From the NCBI GenBank assembly GCA_011525625.1, contig WYAX01000023.1, forward strand, positions 62,001 through 126,000: a stretch of DNA of 64,000 nucleotides, written 5' to 3'. Position numbers and translations under genes: made by a program. The notes under the pieces are model-generated. The model was not told where the DNA came from. It did not search any database and worked only from the letters and a program-made list of their open reading frames with translations. Shown here piece by piece: positions 26,759-34,991 of this stretch (position 1 is the first letter of the stretch; each line of letters opens with the position of its first letter). The DNA is from Nitrospira defluvii. GTDB lineage: Bacteria; Nitrospirota; Nitrospiria; Nitrospirales; Nitrospiraceae.

Positions 26759-28456
26759 ATGAACCGTGAGGAGCGACGCCGCGACGAAAAAGTGCACGGC
26801 AAGCAGGCCAAACAGGCAGTCGGTGAGTCGACGTTCCTGCGTGACGCGCAACGGCATCACCAGGCCGGTCGGTTGGATGAAGCGGAACGCGGCTACCGCC
26901 TTCTGCTGGAACGGCGTCCCTCGAACCCTGACGCCCTTCACGGCTTGGGTCTCCTTCTGTATCGGCGGGGCCACCTCAGAGAAGCGGTGTCCCGGCTGGC
27001 CGAGGCGCGCGCCGCCGACGCCCGCAATCCGGTCTATTGCTTCAACCACGGTGTCGTCCTGCAGCGAGCCGGGCTGTTGGACGAGGCGGTCGAAGCCTAC
27101 GGCCGCGCCATCCAACTCAATCCGCGTTACCTCGAAGCCCGCACGAATCTCGGCAACGCCTACAAAGATTTGCGTCGGCTTCCCGAAGCGCAGGCCACCT
27201 ATGAAGAGGTGCTTCGGCTACATCCCGAACATGCCGAGGCCCACAACAATCTCGGGGTGGTGCTGAAAGAACGGGGCCGCCTGGAGGAGGCAGCCGAGGC
27301 CTACCGGCGAGCCATCGCGTTGAAGCCGAATCATGCCGAGGCTCACAACAATCTGGGGCTCGTCCTCTTGGAGCAGGGACAGACCGACGAGGCCATCCGC
27401 AGTTTCGAACGGGCCCTGCAGGCGCATCCTGGCTACGGCACCGCACTCTACAACCTGGGGATCGCCTGGATGTGGCGGGAGGAGATGCCGCGGGCGTTGC
27501 GCTGTTTTGCCGAAACGGCCCAGGCGAAACATGCGCATGGGCGACCGGTCACCGATACGTCGGTGTTCCGTTCCCGGCTCAAGCATGACGCCGAGCAGGT
27601 CGCGTATCTCGTTGAACGTGGCCTCCTGGGAGAAACCTGGCGTGGGTACCAGGAGGCGCTCATCCGTTTGCTGGCGAAGATTGAAGCGGCACCCGGTGCG
27701 ACCACTGGAAACCGGGTGCCGGTTTCCCCTGCCGATCTCCAACCGATCGCCCCTTCGTTCAATCGTCTGTTATATGTCGCGCCTTGTGACACGATTGCGG
27801 AAGGCGCGTTGTCGTCCGATCTGGACACGGCCGCGATTGAAGCTCGATATCTCTCGACACAACCGGAGGTCACCTACATCGATGGACTTCTGTCGGAAGA
27901 AGCGTTGCGCCGACTGCGGGAGTTCTGCTGGACGTCGACGATTTGGAAGAAGGACTACGAGAACGGCTACATCGGGGCGTTTCTGGGCGACGGGTTTGCC
28001 TCTCCCCTGCTCCTGCAAATTGCGGAGGAACTGCGCCGCCGGCTCCCGCGCATTTTCGGCAGGCATCGCCTCACGCAGGCCTGGGCCTTCAAACACGACA
28101 GTGCCCGACGGGGATTGAATATTCATGCCGATGCGGCGGCCGTGAACGTGAACTTCTGGATCACCCCCGACGAGGCGAATCGCGATCCTGAGAGCGGAGG
28201 TCTGGTGGTCTGGGACAAGGAAGCGCCGGCGGAGTGGGACTTCAGGACGTATAACAGCGACAGCGCGCGCGGTAAAATTTATGAGTGGCTGAAGAACCAG
28301 GGCGCCCGTGAGATTACTATTCCCTACCGGGCGAACCGGGCAGTGCTGTTCAATTCAGACCTGTTTCACGAAACCGACGACATCGCATTTCAGGAAGGGT
28401 TTACCAACCGGCGGATCAACATCACGCTGCTGTACGGGCATCGGCATCGCCCCTGA
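26759..28456 (+). CDS. TPR-repeat protein fused to a 2OG-Fe(II) oxygenase-like domain
   Basis: 565 aa; ATG at 26759 with GGAGAGG upstream. Residues about 25-250 contain six or more tetratricopeptide repeats (e.g. NLGNAYKDLRRLPEAQATYE, NNLGVVLKERGRLEEAAEAY). The C-terminal ~200 residues look like a prolyl-4-hydroxylase-type double-stranded beta-helix: YIDGLLSEEALRRLREFCW, HxD in LNIHADAAAVNVNFW, SGGLVVWDKEAP, and a distal His and Arg in FNSDLFHETDD...FTNRRINITLLYG. Such proteins hydroxylate proteins or small molecules. Its 3' end overlaps the convergent GGDEF-EAL gene by 35 bp. Confidence 0.8.
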   Translation: MNREERRRDEKVHGKQAKQAVGESTFLRDAQRHHQAGRLDEAERGYRLLLERRPSNPDALHGLGLLLYRRGHLREAVSRLAEARAADARNPVYCFNHGVVLQRAGLLDEAVEAYGRAIQLNPRYLEARTNLGNAYKDLRRLPEAQATYEEVLRLHPEHAEAHNNLGVVLKERGRLEEAAEAYRRAIALKPNHAEAHNNLGLVLLEQGQTDEAIRSFERALQAHPGYGTALYNLGIAWMWREEMPRALRCFAETAQAKHAHGRPVTDTSVFRSRLKHDAEQVAYLVERGLLGETWRGYQEALIRLLAKIEAAPGATTGNRVPVSPADLQPIAPSFNRLLYVAPCDTIAEGALSSDLDTAAIEARYLSTQPEVTYIDGLLSEEALRRLREFCWTSTIWKKDYENGYIGAFLGDGFASPLLLQIAEELRRRLPRIFGRHRLTQAWAFKHDSARRGLNIHADAAAVNVNFWITPDEANRDPESGGLVVWDKEAPAEWDFRTYNSDSARGKIYEWLKNQGAREITIPYRANRAVLFNSDLFHETDDIAFQEGFTNRRINITLLYGHRHRP

Positions 28457-30554
28457 GTAATTTCTCGAAATCTTCCGCGCAGACCGGGCGGCTGAACAGG
28501 TATCCCTGCACCTCGTCGCACCCTTCCTCGCGTAACCGCGCCAACTGCCCTTCCGTCTCCACGCCTTCCGCCAGCACCGAGAGATTCAAACTATGCGCCA
28601 TTGCGATGATGGCCCGCGTGATCTTCACGTTGTTTTCGTTCGTCAGCAGGTCTCGCACGAAGGATTGATCGATTTTCAAGCGGCTCAGGGGGAAGCGTTG
28701 AAGATAGCTGAGGGAGGAATAGCCGGTGCCGAAGTCGTCGATCGACAGGCGGACGCCCATCGTCCGCAGGCCTTCCAGCATGGTTACCGAGGCTTCGACG
28801 TCCCGCATGGCGATGGACTCGGTGAGCTCGAGTTCGAGTTGCGACGGATTCAGGCCGGAGTCTCGCAGCGCATCGGCCACGGTCGCCGGCAGCGTGCGCC
28901 CGTGAAACAGCGAATTGGAGACGTTGGCCGAGATCGAGATCGCCGGAAGCCCGGCCGTCTCCCAGGCCTTCACCTGACGACAGGCTTCACGCAGCACCCA
29001 TTCGTCCATGGAACGAATTAAGCCGGTGTCGATTGCGGCGTTCAAAAACACTCCGGGCGGAACCAGGCCGCGTTTAGGATGTTTCCAGCGCACCAACGCC
29101 TCGGCGCCGAGAATCTCACGGGAGTGAATGTTCAGTTTCGGCTGGTAAAAGACCACGAACTCTTCCCGCTCCAACGCTCGGCGGAGTTCGTTTTCCAGAT
29201 CCAGCCGTTCGGCCGCGGCGGCGTTGAGTCCGGAGGAATAGAATTGGCAGTTGTTCCGACCCTGTTCCTTCGCGTGGTACATCGCGGTATCGGCGTTCTT
29301 GAGCAGCGCTTCGACCGTGGCCCCGTCCGACGGATAGATCGAAATGCCGATGCTGGCCGAAATAAAAATTTCATGGCCCTCGATACTGAAGGGATGGGCC
29401 AACGAATCCAGAATGCGCCGGGCAACCCGGCCCGCGTCTTCCGGTTGCGGCAGGGCTGTCAGAAGAATGGTGAACTCATCGCCGCCGAGCCGCGCCAGTG
29501 CATGGGCCGGTTCATGGTCGGCATGCCGACTGACGGAGTCACTCTGTCGAACGGACTCGCTCAACCGTTCCGCGACTCGTGTGAGGAGTAGATCGCCCAC
29601 CGTGTGGCCGAGCGTGTCGTTGATGATCTTAAATCGGTCCAAGTCGATGAAAAGCGTCGCCAGGTGCTGATCGTGTCGCGCGGCGTAGGAGATCGCATTC
29701 GACAGACGATCCTTGAACAACACGCGATTGGCCAAGCCCGTCAAACTATCGTAATACGCCAGTTGATGGATGGCACGTTCCGCCTGTTTGCGTTCGGTGA
29801 TGTCCTGGGCCGTGCCGATGACCGTAACCTCATCCACTTCCTCTTCCCGCACGGCCTCGGCCTGGAGATGGATCACGAAGTCGCTGCCGTTCGGCAGCAC
29901 GATCCGGTGATCGATGTCGCAGGGGGTCTGTTGGGCCACCAACTTTTGCAGCGCGCCGGTGACCAGCGGACGGTCGTCGGGATGGACGAGACTGAGAAAG
30001 CCCTCGAAGGTTCCGGTGAAATCCTGCGGGCGCACGCCGACCAAGCGACACAATTCGTTCGACATGGCAAAGCGATTCGTCTTGGGGTTCCAATCCCAAT
30101 TGCCGATGCGGGCGATGCGTTGCGCGAGTTCCAGGCGGGATTCGCTCCGGATCAATGCATGCAGGACGTTGTTGGTGCGGAGCATGTAGCGGACGTGATG
30201 GCACAGGATCGTGGCATTCACCGGCTTCGTGATGAAGTCGGTCGCGCCGTGCTGATAGGCCTGGGCAATGGAATTCGCATCGTCCAGGCCGGTGAGAATC
30301 AAAATGGGGATACGTTTGCCGCGCGGCAGCGAACGAATTCTGGAACAGGTCAGGTATCCGTCGACCTCCGGCATCATGATGTCGAGAATCACGAGATCGG
30401 ACGGTTCCTCCTCGAACTTGGTCAAGGCGTCCTTGCCGCCGGTGGCTTCTACGACCGCCATGCCGGCCGGCTCCAGCGCGTTCTTCACGAACAACCGTGT
30501 GAGCGGGTCGTCGTCGGCGATGAGAATAGTCGGACGGGCTTGACTCATAATCAC
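28422..30554 (-). CDS. Response regulator with PAS, GGDEF and EAL domains
   Basis: 710 aa. Receiver domain 1-125 (LIADDDPLTRLF, phospho-acceptor Asp in DLVILDIMMPEVDG, Lys in FITKPV). PAS domain about 145-260 (IARIGNWDWNPKTNRF, VIGTAQDITERKQAE). GGDEF domain about 270-440 with intact RLGGDEF and FIDLDRFKIINDTLGH. EAL domain about 455-700 with GAEALVRWKHP, ELTESIAM, IDDFGTGYSSLSYL and LAEGVETEGQL, so both cyclase and phosphodiesterase signatures are intact. Net activity cannot be told from sequence. It is downstream of a membrane sensor and a PilZ gene on the same strand. Confidence 0.93.
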   Translation of the reverse strand: MIMSQARPTILIADDDPLTRLFVKNALEPAGMAVVEATGGKDALTKFEEEPSDLVILDIMMPEVDGYLTCSRIRSLPRGKRIPILILTGLDDANSIAQAYQHGATDFITKPVNATILCHHVRYMLRTNNVLHALIRSESRLELAQRIARIGNWDWNPKTNRFAMSNELCRLVGVRPQDFTGTFEGFLSLVHPDDRPLVTGALQKLVAQQTPCDIDHRIVLPNGSDFVIHLQAEAVREEEVDEVTVIGTAQDITERKQAERAIHQLAYYDSLTGLANRVLFKDRLSNAISYAARHDQHLATLFIDLDRFKIINDTLGHTVGDLLLTRVAERLSESVRQSDSVSRHADHEPAHALARLGGDEFTILLTALPQPEDAGRVARRILDSLAHPFSIEGHEIFISASIGISIYPSDGATVEALLKNADTAMYHAKEQGRNNCQFYSSGLNAAAAERLDLENELRRALEREEFVVFYQPKLNIHSREILGAEALVRWKHPKRGLVPPGVFLNAAIDTGLIRSMDEWVLREACRQVKAWETAGLPAISISANVSNSLFHGRTLPATVADALRDSGLNPSQLELELTESIAMRDVEASVTMLEGLRTMGVRLSIDDFGTGYSSLSYLQRFPLSRLKIDQSFVRDLLTNENNVKITRAIIAMAHSLNLSVLAEGVETEGQLARLREEGCDEVQGYLFSRPVCAEDFEKLLRGDADARTAA

Positions 30555-30784
30555 GGTCTCACTCGAACATGGAGACGGCGCTGCACATCGGCATACGAAG
30601 GGCGAACGGCCCTGGCGATGGACCCTGGAGCAACGGGAACGACGCTCCGGCCCTATGCTCGCATCAGCCTATCAAAGTTTTAGGGAAGTGCCAGAGAAAT
30701 AGCAGTTGTTGAGACCCTGTCCTGCCGGGAAATCTCCCGGGGCCGATCGGCACTCACGGGAGCCCTCGGCGTTTCCTTTGCCCG

Positions 30785-31519
30785 TTACGCGACACCGCCC
30801 TGGCTCGGGGTGTCGAGACCCGAGTCGAGCGGCCGTGGCAGCTGCTCCTGAGCTTCGAGTAGGATGCGGCCGAGAAGTTTCCGCACCCGGCTCATGAGGC
30901 CGCTCATAGTCAGGATCAAGAGTGCAAACAGGAGGAGCAACAGCGGAACGATGACGAGGGCGACATCCAGGGCCAAGTCGTCCTCCGAGCGAGGGGCGGC
31001 GGCGTCCGGGGGCGCGGCGACGGCAAGTCGGACCCAGCCGGCAATCCGGTTGTCTCGACGGATGGGCTCGACCACGATCACCGCCGGCCTCCCCTTTTCC
31101 ATGCCGGAGGCGATGACGCTGCTCTGGCTGTTGCGCGCGTTCATCCAGGCCGCATCGTGCAGCTGCGTGCCGATGGCGGCGGGATTGCCTGCAGCCACGA
31201 CCACGTTGTCTTCCGTGATGACGGCGGACGATAAGAGATTGGCCTGCGGCGCATGTTGCTCCAGCGTCTGCTGGATCGCGGCGAGGCTGTCGCCGCCCAA
31301 CGATTCAATGAACCAGGCCAGGGTTCTGGCTGTGGCATGGGTGCTGCGCTCTGTTGTCACGACGGCGGTGGCGTTGCGCTGGGCGACGAGCGCGCGGTCA
31401 TGTTCCGCCAACATGAGGTAGAGCGCCGCAGCGCAGAATCCTGAGACGAGCAGGCTGATCAGGAGTGCCGGAATCCAGGTTCGGGGCAATCTCGATGTGG
31501 ACGCGGGCGCATCGGCCAT
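30785..31519 (-). CDS. Two-TM membrane protein with periplasmic sensor-like domain
   Basis: 244 aa; ATG at 31519 preceded by AGGAGG. Topology: TM1 about residues 14-36, a periplasmic domain of about 150 residues (STHATARTLAWFIESLGG through PAVIVVEPIRRDNRIAGWVRLAV), TM2 about 190-212, and a short cytosolic helix. The extracytoplasmic part resembles a CACHE/PAS-like input domain (AVITEDNVVVAAGNPAAIG). No kinase, HAMP or cyclase output domain follows, so it may pass signals to a separate protein such as the nearby GGDEF-EAL regulator. Confidence 0.6.
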   Translation of the reverse strand: MADAPASTSRLPRTWIPALLISLLVSGFCAAALYLMLAEHDRALVAQRNATAVVTTERSTHATARTLAWFIESLGGDSLAAIQQTLEQHAPQANLLSSAVITEDNVVVAAGNPAAIGTQLHDAAWMNARNSQSSVIASGMEKGRPAVIVVEPIRRDNRIAGWVRLAVAAPPDAAAPRSEDDLALDVALVIVPLLLLLFALLILTMSGLMSRVRKLLGRILLEAQEQLPRPLDSGLDTPSQGGVA

Positions 31520-31565
31520 GCTGTATCCTCCTCGACAGAAAAAGGCGGCTGGGTGCCACAACCAT

Positions 31566-31904
31566 TTATGGTTCGTCGGTGCGTTCGTAGGGTTGCCGGG
31601 TGAGGTCTTTCACAATGGCTTGCAGGCGAACCCATTCGTCCGGTTGCAGGGTCACGAATTCGAGCCCGATGCGTCCATTGCGACACCAACGCACCACGGC
31701 TTGCTGGACCGTCAAGGCTGCCTCGTCAGGCGACTGATGAATGCGTATGGTGAGGGTGGTGCCGGGATGCACCGCCGTTTGCGTGACGATGCCGCAGCCG
31801 CGCAAAGACAGATCGATGGCGTGGCCCTCCCCGTCCACTCGGTTCACCGACGAGAAGGAGCTCTGGAACCGGACGGAAACCCGCTGGTGTCTGCGTTGGT
31901 CCAT
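31566..31904 (-). CDS. PilZ domain protein, c-di-GMP receptor
   Basis: 112 aa, essentially one PilZ domain. It contains the N-terminal RRHQR arginine motif (RxxxR) and DLSLRGCGI (D/NxSxxG), which together clamp cyclic di-GMP, then a beta-barrel (TTLTIRIH, RWCRNGRIGLEFV). It lies 46 bp upstream of the membrane sensor gene and near a GGDEF-EAL regulator, consistent with a local c-di-GMP circuit. Confidence 0.88.
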   Translation of the reverse strand: MDQRRHQRVSVRFQSSFSSVNRVDGEGHAIDLSLRGCGIVTQTAVHPGTTLTIRIHQSPDEAALTVQQAVVRWCRNGRIGLEFVTLQPDEWVRLQAIVKDLTRQPYERTDEP

Positions 31905-31992
31905 GATGACGTGGCGTGAAACGACGGGTGACGACCCCTGATCCTTGCCGGCGATACCCGTGCCGTACAGGCGCCATCGTCTGCATGCAGCA

Positions 31993-33444
31993 CTAGCCCT
32001 TTATATTGCCGATCGGTTTCAGTTCCGCCACTTTTTTTGTGATTCCCGCGTGGTCCACCGTTTCGACCACGTCGGAAATATTCTTGTAGGCCAACCCGGC
32101 TTCTTCGGCGAGGCCAGACATGGACACGGCCTTCACCAGAATGCCGTGTTGTTTCATGTCGCGGAGCAGTTGTTCGCCGCGCACCGTGCGTTTGGCCTGC
32201 GCGCGCGACATCGTGCGGCCGGACCCATGCATGGTCGATCCGAAGGTGTCGTGCATGGCGCGGTCGGTGCCGACCAAGAGGTAGGAGCCGGTCTCCATGG
32301 AGCCGCCGCAGATGACCGGTTGGCCGATGTGGCGATAACAGGCCGGCAGTTCGGGACTGCCGGGGCCGAACGCCCTGGTAGCCCCCTTGCGATGCACCAG
32401 CCACTGGCCGTCTTGGTACCGCTCGACTTTGGCAATGTTGTGCGCCACATCGTAGATCAGGTGCATGCCGAGCGCATGCGGGGTCGAGTCGAAGACGGCG
32501 GCGAAGGCCTCGCGGATTTGATGCGTGATGACCTGGCGGTTGGCGAATGCCGTGTTGGCGGCACAGTTCATGGCCCCGAAATACTCCTGTCCTTCCGGAG
32601 AACGAAACGGCGCACAGGCAAGTTGCTGATCCTTGACGGAGATCCCATAGCGGCGCATCGCCTTCTCGAAGACTTTGAGATAGTCGCTGGCCACTTGATG
32701 TCCGAAGCCGCGCGAGCCGCAATGGACCATCACCACGACTTGATCGCGACCCGTCAAGCCCATCGCCGCAGCCGTCTCCCGATCGAAGATGCCCTTGTCC
32801 GACAGGACCTGCACCTCTAAGTAGTGATTGCCCGAGCCTAAGGTCCCGAGTTGATTGATACCGCGTTCGATGGCGTAATCCGTGACGTGTGTCGGGTCGG
32901 CGCCGTCGAGGCATCCACGCTCTTCGATTCGATCCAGGTCTTCTGCCCACCCGTAGCCGTTGGCGATGCACCAGCTGGCGCCTTTGCGCATGACGTCCCG
33001 AAACTCGCGCCGGTTGAGATTGACGAACCCGCGTGAGCCGACACCGGCCGGGACGCGGCGAAACAATTCCGTCATCAGCAGTTCAAGTTTGGGCCGGACT
33101 TCAGCCAAGGTCAGGTCGGTGCGGATCAGCCGCATGCCGCAGTTGATGTCATACCCGACCCCGCCTGGAGAGATGACCCCGTCTTCGGGATCGAATGCGG
33201 CGACCCCGCCGATGGGAAAGCCGTAGCCCCAATGGCCGTCGGGCATACAGAGCGCATAGCGGTGAATGCCGGGCAGGCAGGCGACGTTGGTGACCTGATC
33301 GAAGACACCGCGATCCATGGCGCCGAGAATGGCCGGACTCGCATAAATTCTCGCGGGGACCAGCATGCCCGCTTTCTCGGAGGGCGGAATTTCCCAGAGG
33401 TAGTCGTCGATGCGATTGACCTGCATGTCGGTGTTGAGTGTCAT
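31993..33444 (-). CDS. rtcB: RNA-splicing ligase RtcB
   Basis: GTP/Mn-dependent ligase that joins 2',3'-cyclic phosphate (or 3'-phosphate) to 5'-OH RNA ends. 483 aa, full length. Signatures: CMPDGHWGYGFPIGGVAAF, GGVGYDINCGMRL (metal Asp/Cys), LGSGNHYLEVQV, MVHCGSRGFGHQVASDYL, and the guanylylated His in HGSGRTMSRAQAKR. GGAG lies seven bases before the ATG. Its activator archease is encoded 47 bp upstream on the same strand. Confidence 0.95.
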   Translation of the reverse strand: MTLNTDMQVNRIDDYLWEIPPSEKAGMLVPARIYASPAILGAMDRGVFDQVTNVACLPGIHRYALCMPDGHWGYGFPIGGVAAFDPEDGVISPGGVGYDINCGMRLIRTDLTLAEVRPKLELLMTELFRRVPAGVGSRGFVNLNRREFRDVMRKGASWCIANGYGWAEDLDRIEERGCLDGADPTHVTDYAIERGINQLGTLGSGNHYLEVQVLSDKGIFDRETAAAMGLTGRDQVVVMVHCGSRGFGHQVASDYLKVFEKAMRRYGISVKDQQLACAPFRSPEGQEYFGAMNCAANTAFANRQVITHQIREAFAAVFDSTPHALGMHLIYDVAHNIAKVERYQDGQWLVHRKGATRAFGPGSPELPACYRHIGQPVICGGSMETGSYLLVGTDRAMHDTFGSTMHGSGRTMSRAQAKRTVRGEQLLRDMKQHGILVKAVSMSGLAEEAGLAYKNISDVVETVDHAGITKKVAELKPIGNIKG

Positions 33445-33491
33445 TACGTCACTCCATGGTCAGTACAGGCCGGATCGTATGAGTCGCACAG

Positions 33492-33932
33492 TCAGACATC
33501 CAACACGACCCTGGCGGTCCACCTGTGTCCGTCTTGTGTGACTGCGTAGAGGTGCTTGGTCACGCCTTTGACGTCTGACCGAAGTTCCTGCCTGGCCGGA
33601 TCGACCGGCGCGCCGGTCACGTCCGCGTGCAGATGCCAGGCCGAGCCATCGGGCTCCTGTGCCAACGTCAGTGCGGCCCGGTGAAATACGACGCCGTCCG
33701 CATCTTTGAGATACACCAATCGGCCTAACCATTCGAACAGCAAGGTTTCGATGTCCGGCTCGGACAGATCCAGGGTGCGGCGCCAGGTTGGTGTCACGGT
33801 GGCCGGGTCGGCCAAACTGTGCAGGAGCGCCTCGGTTGCGGCGTCGAAGAGCGCCGACAGGGAGTCGCCCTCGGCCTCGAAGGCCATGTCGGCCATCGCG
33901 ATGTCGTCGAGGAATCGAAAGGTGCCCGACAT
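33492..33932 (-). CDS. Archease (RtcB activator)
   Basis: 146 aa SHS2-domain protein. Family knowledge: archease stimulates guanylylation and turnover of RtcB. Visible motifs: FRFLDDIAMADMAFEAEGDSL at the N-terminus, acidic metal-binding positions in that segment, LLFEWLGRLVYLKDADG, and the C-terminal VKGVTKHLYAVTQDG with final RVVLDV. The frame continues upstream, but the conserved family N-terminus fixes the start at 33932, 5 bp after the sdhB stop. Its placement directly before rtcB supports the assignment. Confidence 0.88.
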   Translation of the reverse strand: MSGTFRFLDDIAMADMAFEAEGDSLSALFDAATEALLHSLADPATVTPTWRRTLDLSEPDIETLLFEWLGRLVYLKDADGVVFHRAALTLAQEPDGSAWHLHADVTGAPVDPARQELRSDVKGVTKHLYAVTQDGHRWTARVVLDV

Positions 33933-33937
33933 GGGCG

Positions 33938-34912
33938 TCAGCCGTGACCGGCGCGGCGGCGTGCGGCGGAGAAGATCGCCCGGACCTGCTCGATCCCTGG
34001 AATGGTATGGCCGAACGGCAGCGGCACCTTGCCCTTGAAAAACATACGCACACCCAAGGGGAGGACGTGCAGGATCCGTTGCAGATTCGTGCCGACCACT
34101 TTGAGCGGCATGAGCGCTTCGTTCAACCGCCCTTCCTGCCGGACGAGATCGACGAACCCGGTGATATGGCGGGCGCCCTCCGCATCGGTTAAGCCGTGCC
34201 GGATGGAGGAGCGGCGCAAGCGGATAATGGCCTCCATCGGTTGGACAGCCTTGGGGCAGACTTGCACGCACATGTTGCAGCGTGTGCAATCCCAGATGCC
34301 GTCGGCCTCCTGCAACGCCGAGAGCCGCACTTGTTTGGCGTCCGCCGGCTCTCGTGGGTCCGCGACAAATCGGGCCGCCTTGGCCAGCGCGGCCGGGCCG
34401 AGAAAACCCTTCGACACTTCGTGCGAGGTGCACGCGGCCACGCAGGCGCCACACATGATGCAGGCATCGACGTTGTCAAACCGGTAGGTCTCCGGCAGCA
34501 ACCGCAATTGTCCCGATGGTCCGTAGCGCTTCGTGGGATGGGTGATCGGCGTCAGCCATGGCGTGACCGCCCGGATCTTTTCCCAGAAGGGCGCCATATC
34601 GACGACCAGGTCTTTGATGAGCGGAAGGTTCGGCAAGGGTTGAATCGTAATCTTGCCGTGCCGCTCCAATTCTTTGCGGACGGAGGTGCGGCAGGCGAGT
34701 TTCTCCGTGCCGTTGATGTGCATGGCGCAAGAGCCGCAAATGGCGGAGCGGCAGGAGTAGCGGAGCGCCAAGCGGCCGTCCAATTCGTTCTTGATGCGGA
34801 TCAGCGCTTCGAGCACGGTCAGGCCTCGCCCGATGTCGAGACGATATTCTTCCTGGTGGGGGTGCTGGTCTGTTTCGGGATTGAAGCGCTGGATGGTGAA
34901 GGTCAGGCGCAT
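33938..34912 (-). CDS. sdhB: Succinate dehydrogenase/fumarate reductase iron-sulfur subunit
   Basis: Electron-transfer subunit of complex II. 324 aa, with an extra ~80-residue C-terminal tail compared with the common ~240-aa form. N-terminal plant-type [2Fe-2S] domain: YSCRSAICGSCAMHING and a distal Cys in EKLACRT. C-terminal [4Fe-4S]/[3Fe-4S] part: CIMCGACVAAC and CTRCNMCVQVCP. No sdhA/C/D genes adjoin, and the gene is followed by archease-rtcB. The tail (LPLGVRMFFKGKVPLPFG) is mildly hydrophobic and might contact a membrane anchor. Confidence 0.9.
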   Translation of the reverse strand: MRLTFTIQRFNPETDQHPHQEEYRLDIGRGLTVLEALIRIKNELDGRLALRYSCRSAICGSCAMHINGTEKLACRTSVRKELERHGKITIQPLPNLPLIKDLVVDMAPFWEKIRAVTPWLTPITHPTKRYGPSGQLRLLPETYRFDNVDACIMCGACVAACTSHEVSKGFLGPAALAKAARFVADPREPADAKQVRLSALQEADGIWDCTRCNMCVQVCPKAVQPMEAIIRLRRSSIRHGLTDAEGARHITGFVDLVRQEGRLNEALMPLKVVGTNLQRILHVLPLGVRMFFKGKVPLPFGHTIPGIEQVRAIFSAARRRAGHG

Positions 34913-34931
34913 ATCAGCGTGAGGCGTACGA

Positions 34932-34947
34932 CGTGAAACGTGAAACG
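34932..34947 (+). repeat. CGTGAAAC tandem motif
   Basis: CGTGAAACGTGAAACG in the intergenic gap upstream of sdhB. Similar motifs occur at 39691-39722 and in the large inverted repeat at 60937-61066. Confidence 0.5.
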
Positions 34948-34991
34948 ATCAACAAGCGCCCTCTTTCCCTCGAAGAACCGGTCACCATAGG

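Noticed and set aside
30725..30740. CCGGGA/TCCCGG hairpin downstream of the membrane sensor gene as terminator
   Set aside because: No T run follows and the stem is only six base pairs.
33933..34454. N-terminal extension of the archease frame
   Set aside because: It lies inside sdhB; archease family length and N-terminus fix the start at 33932.
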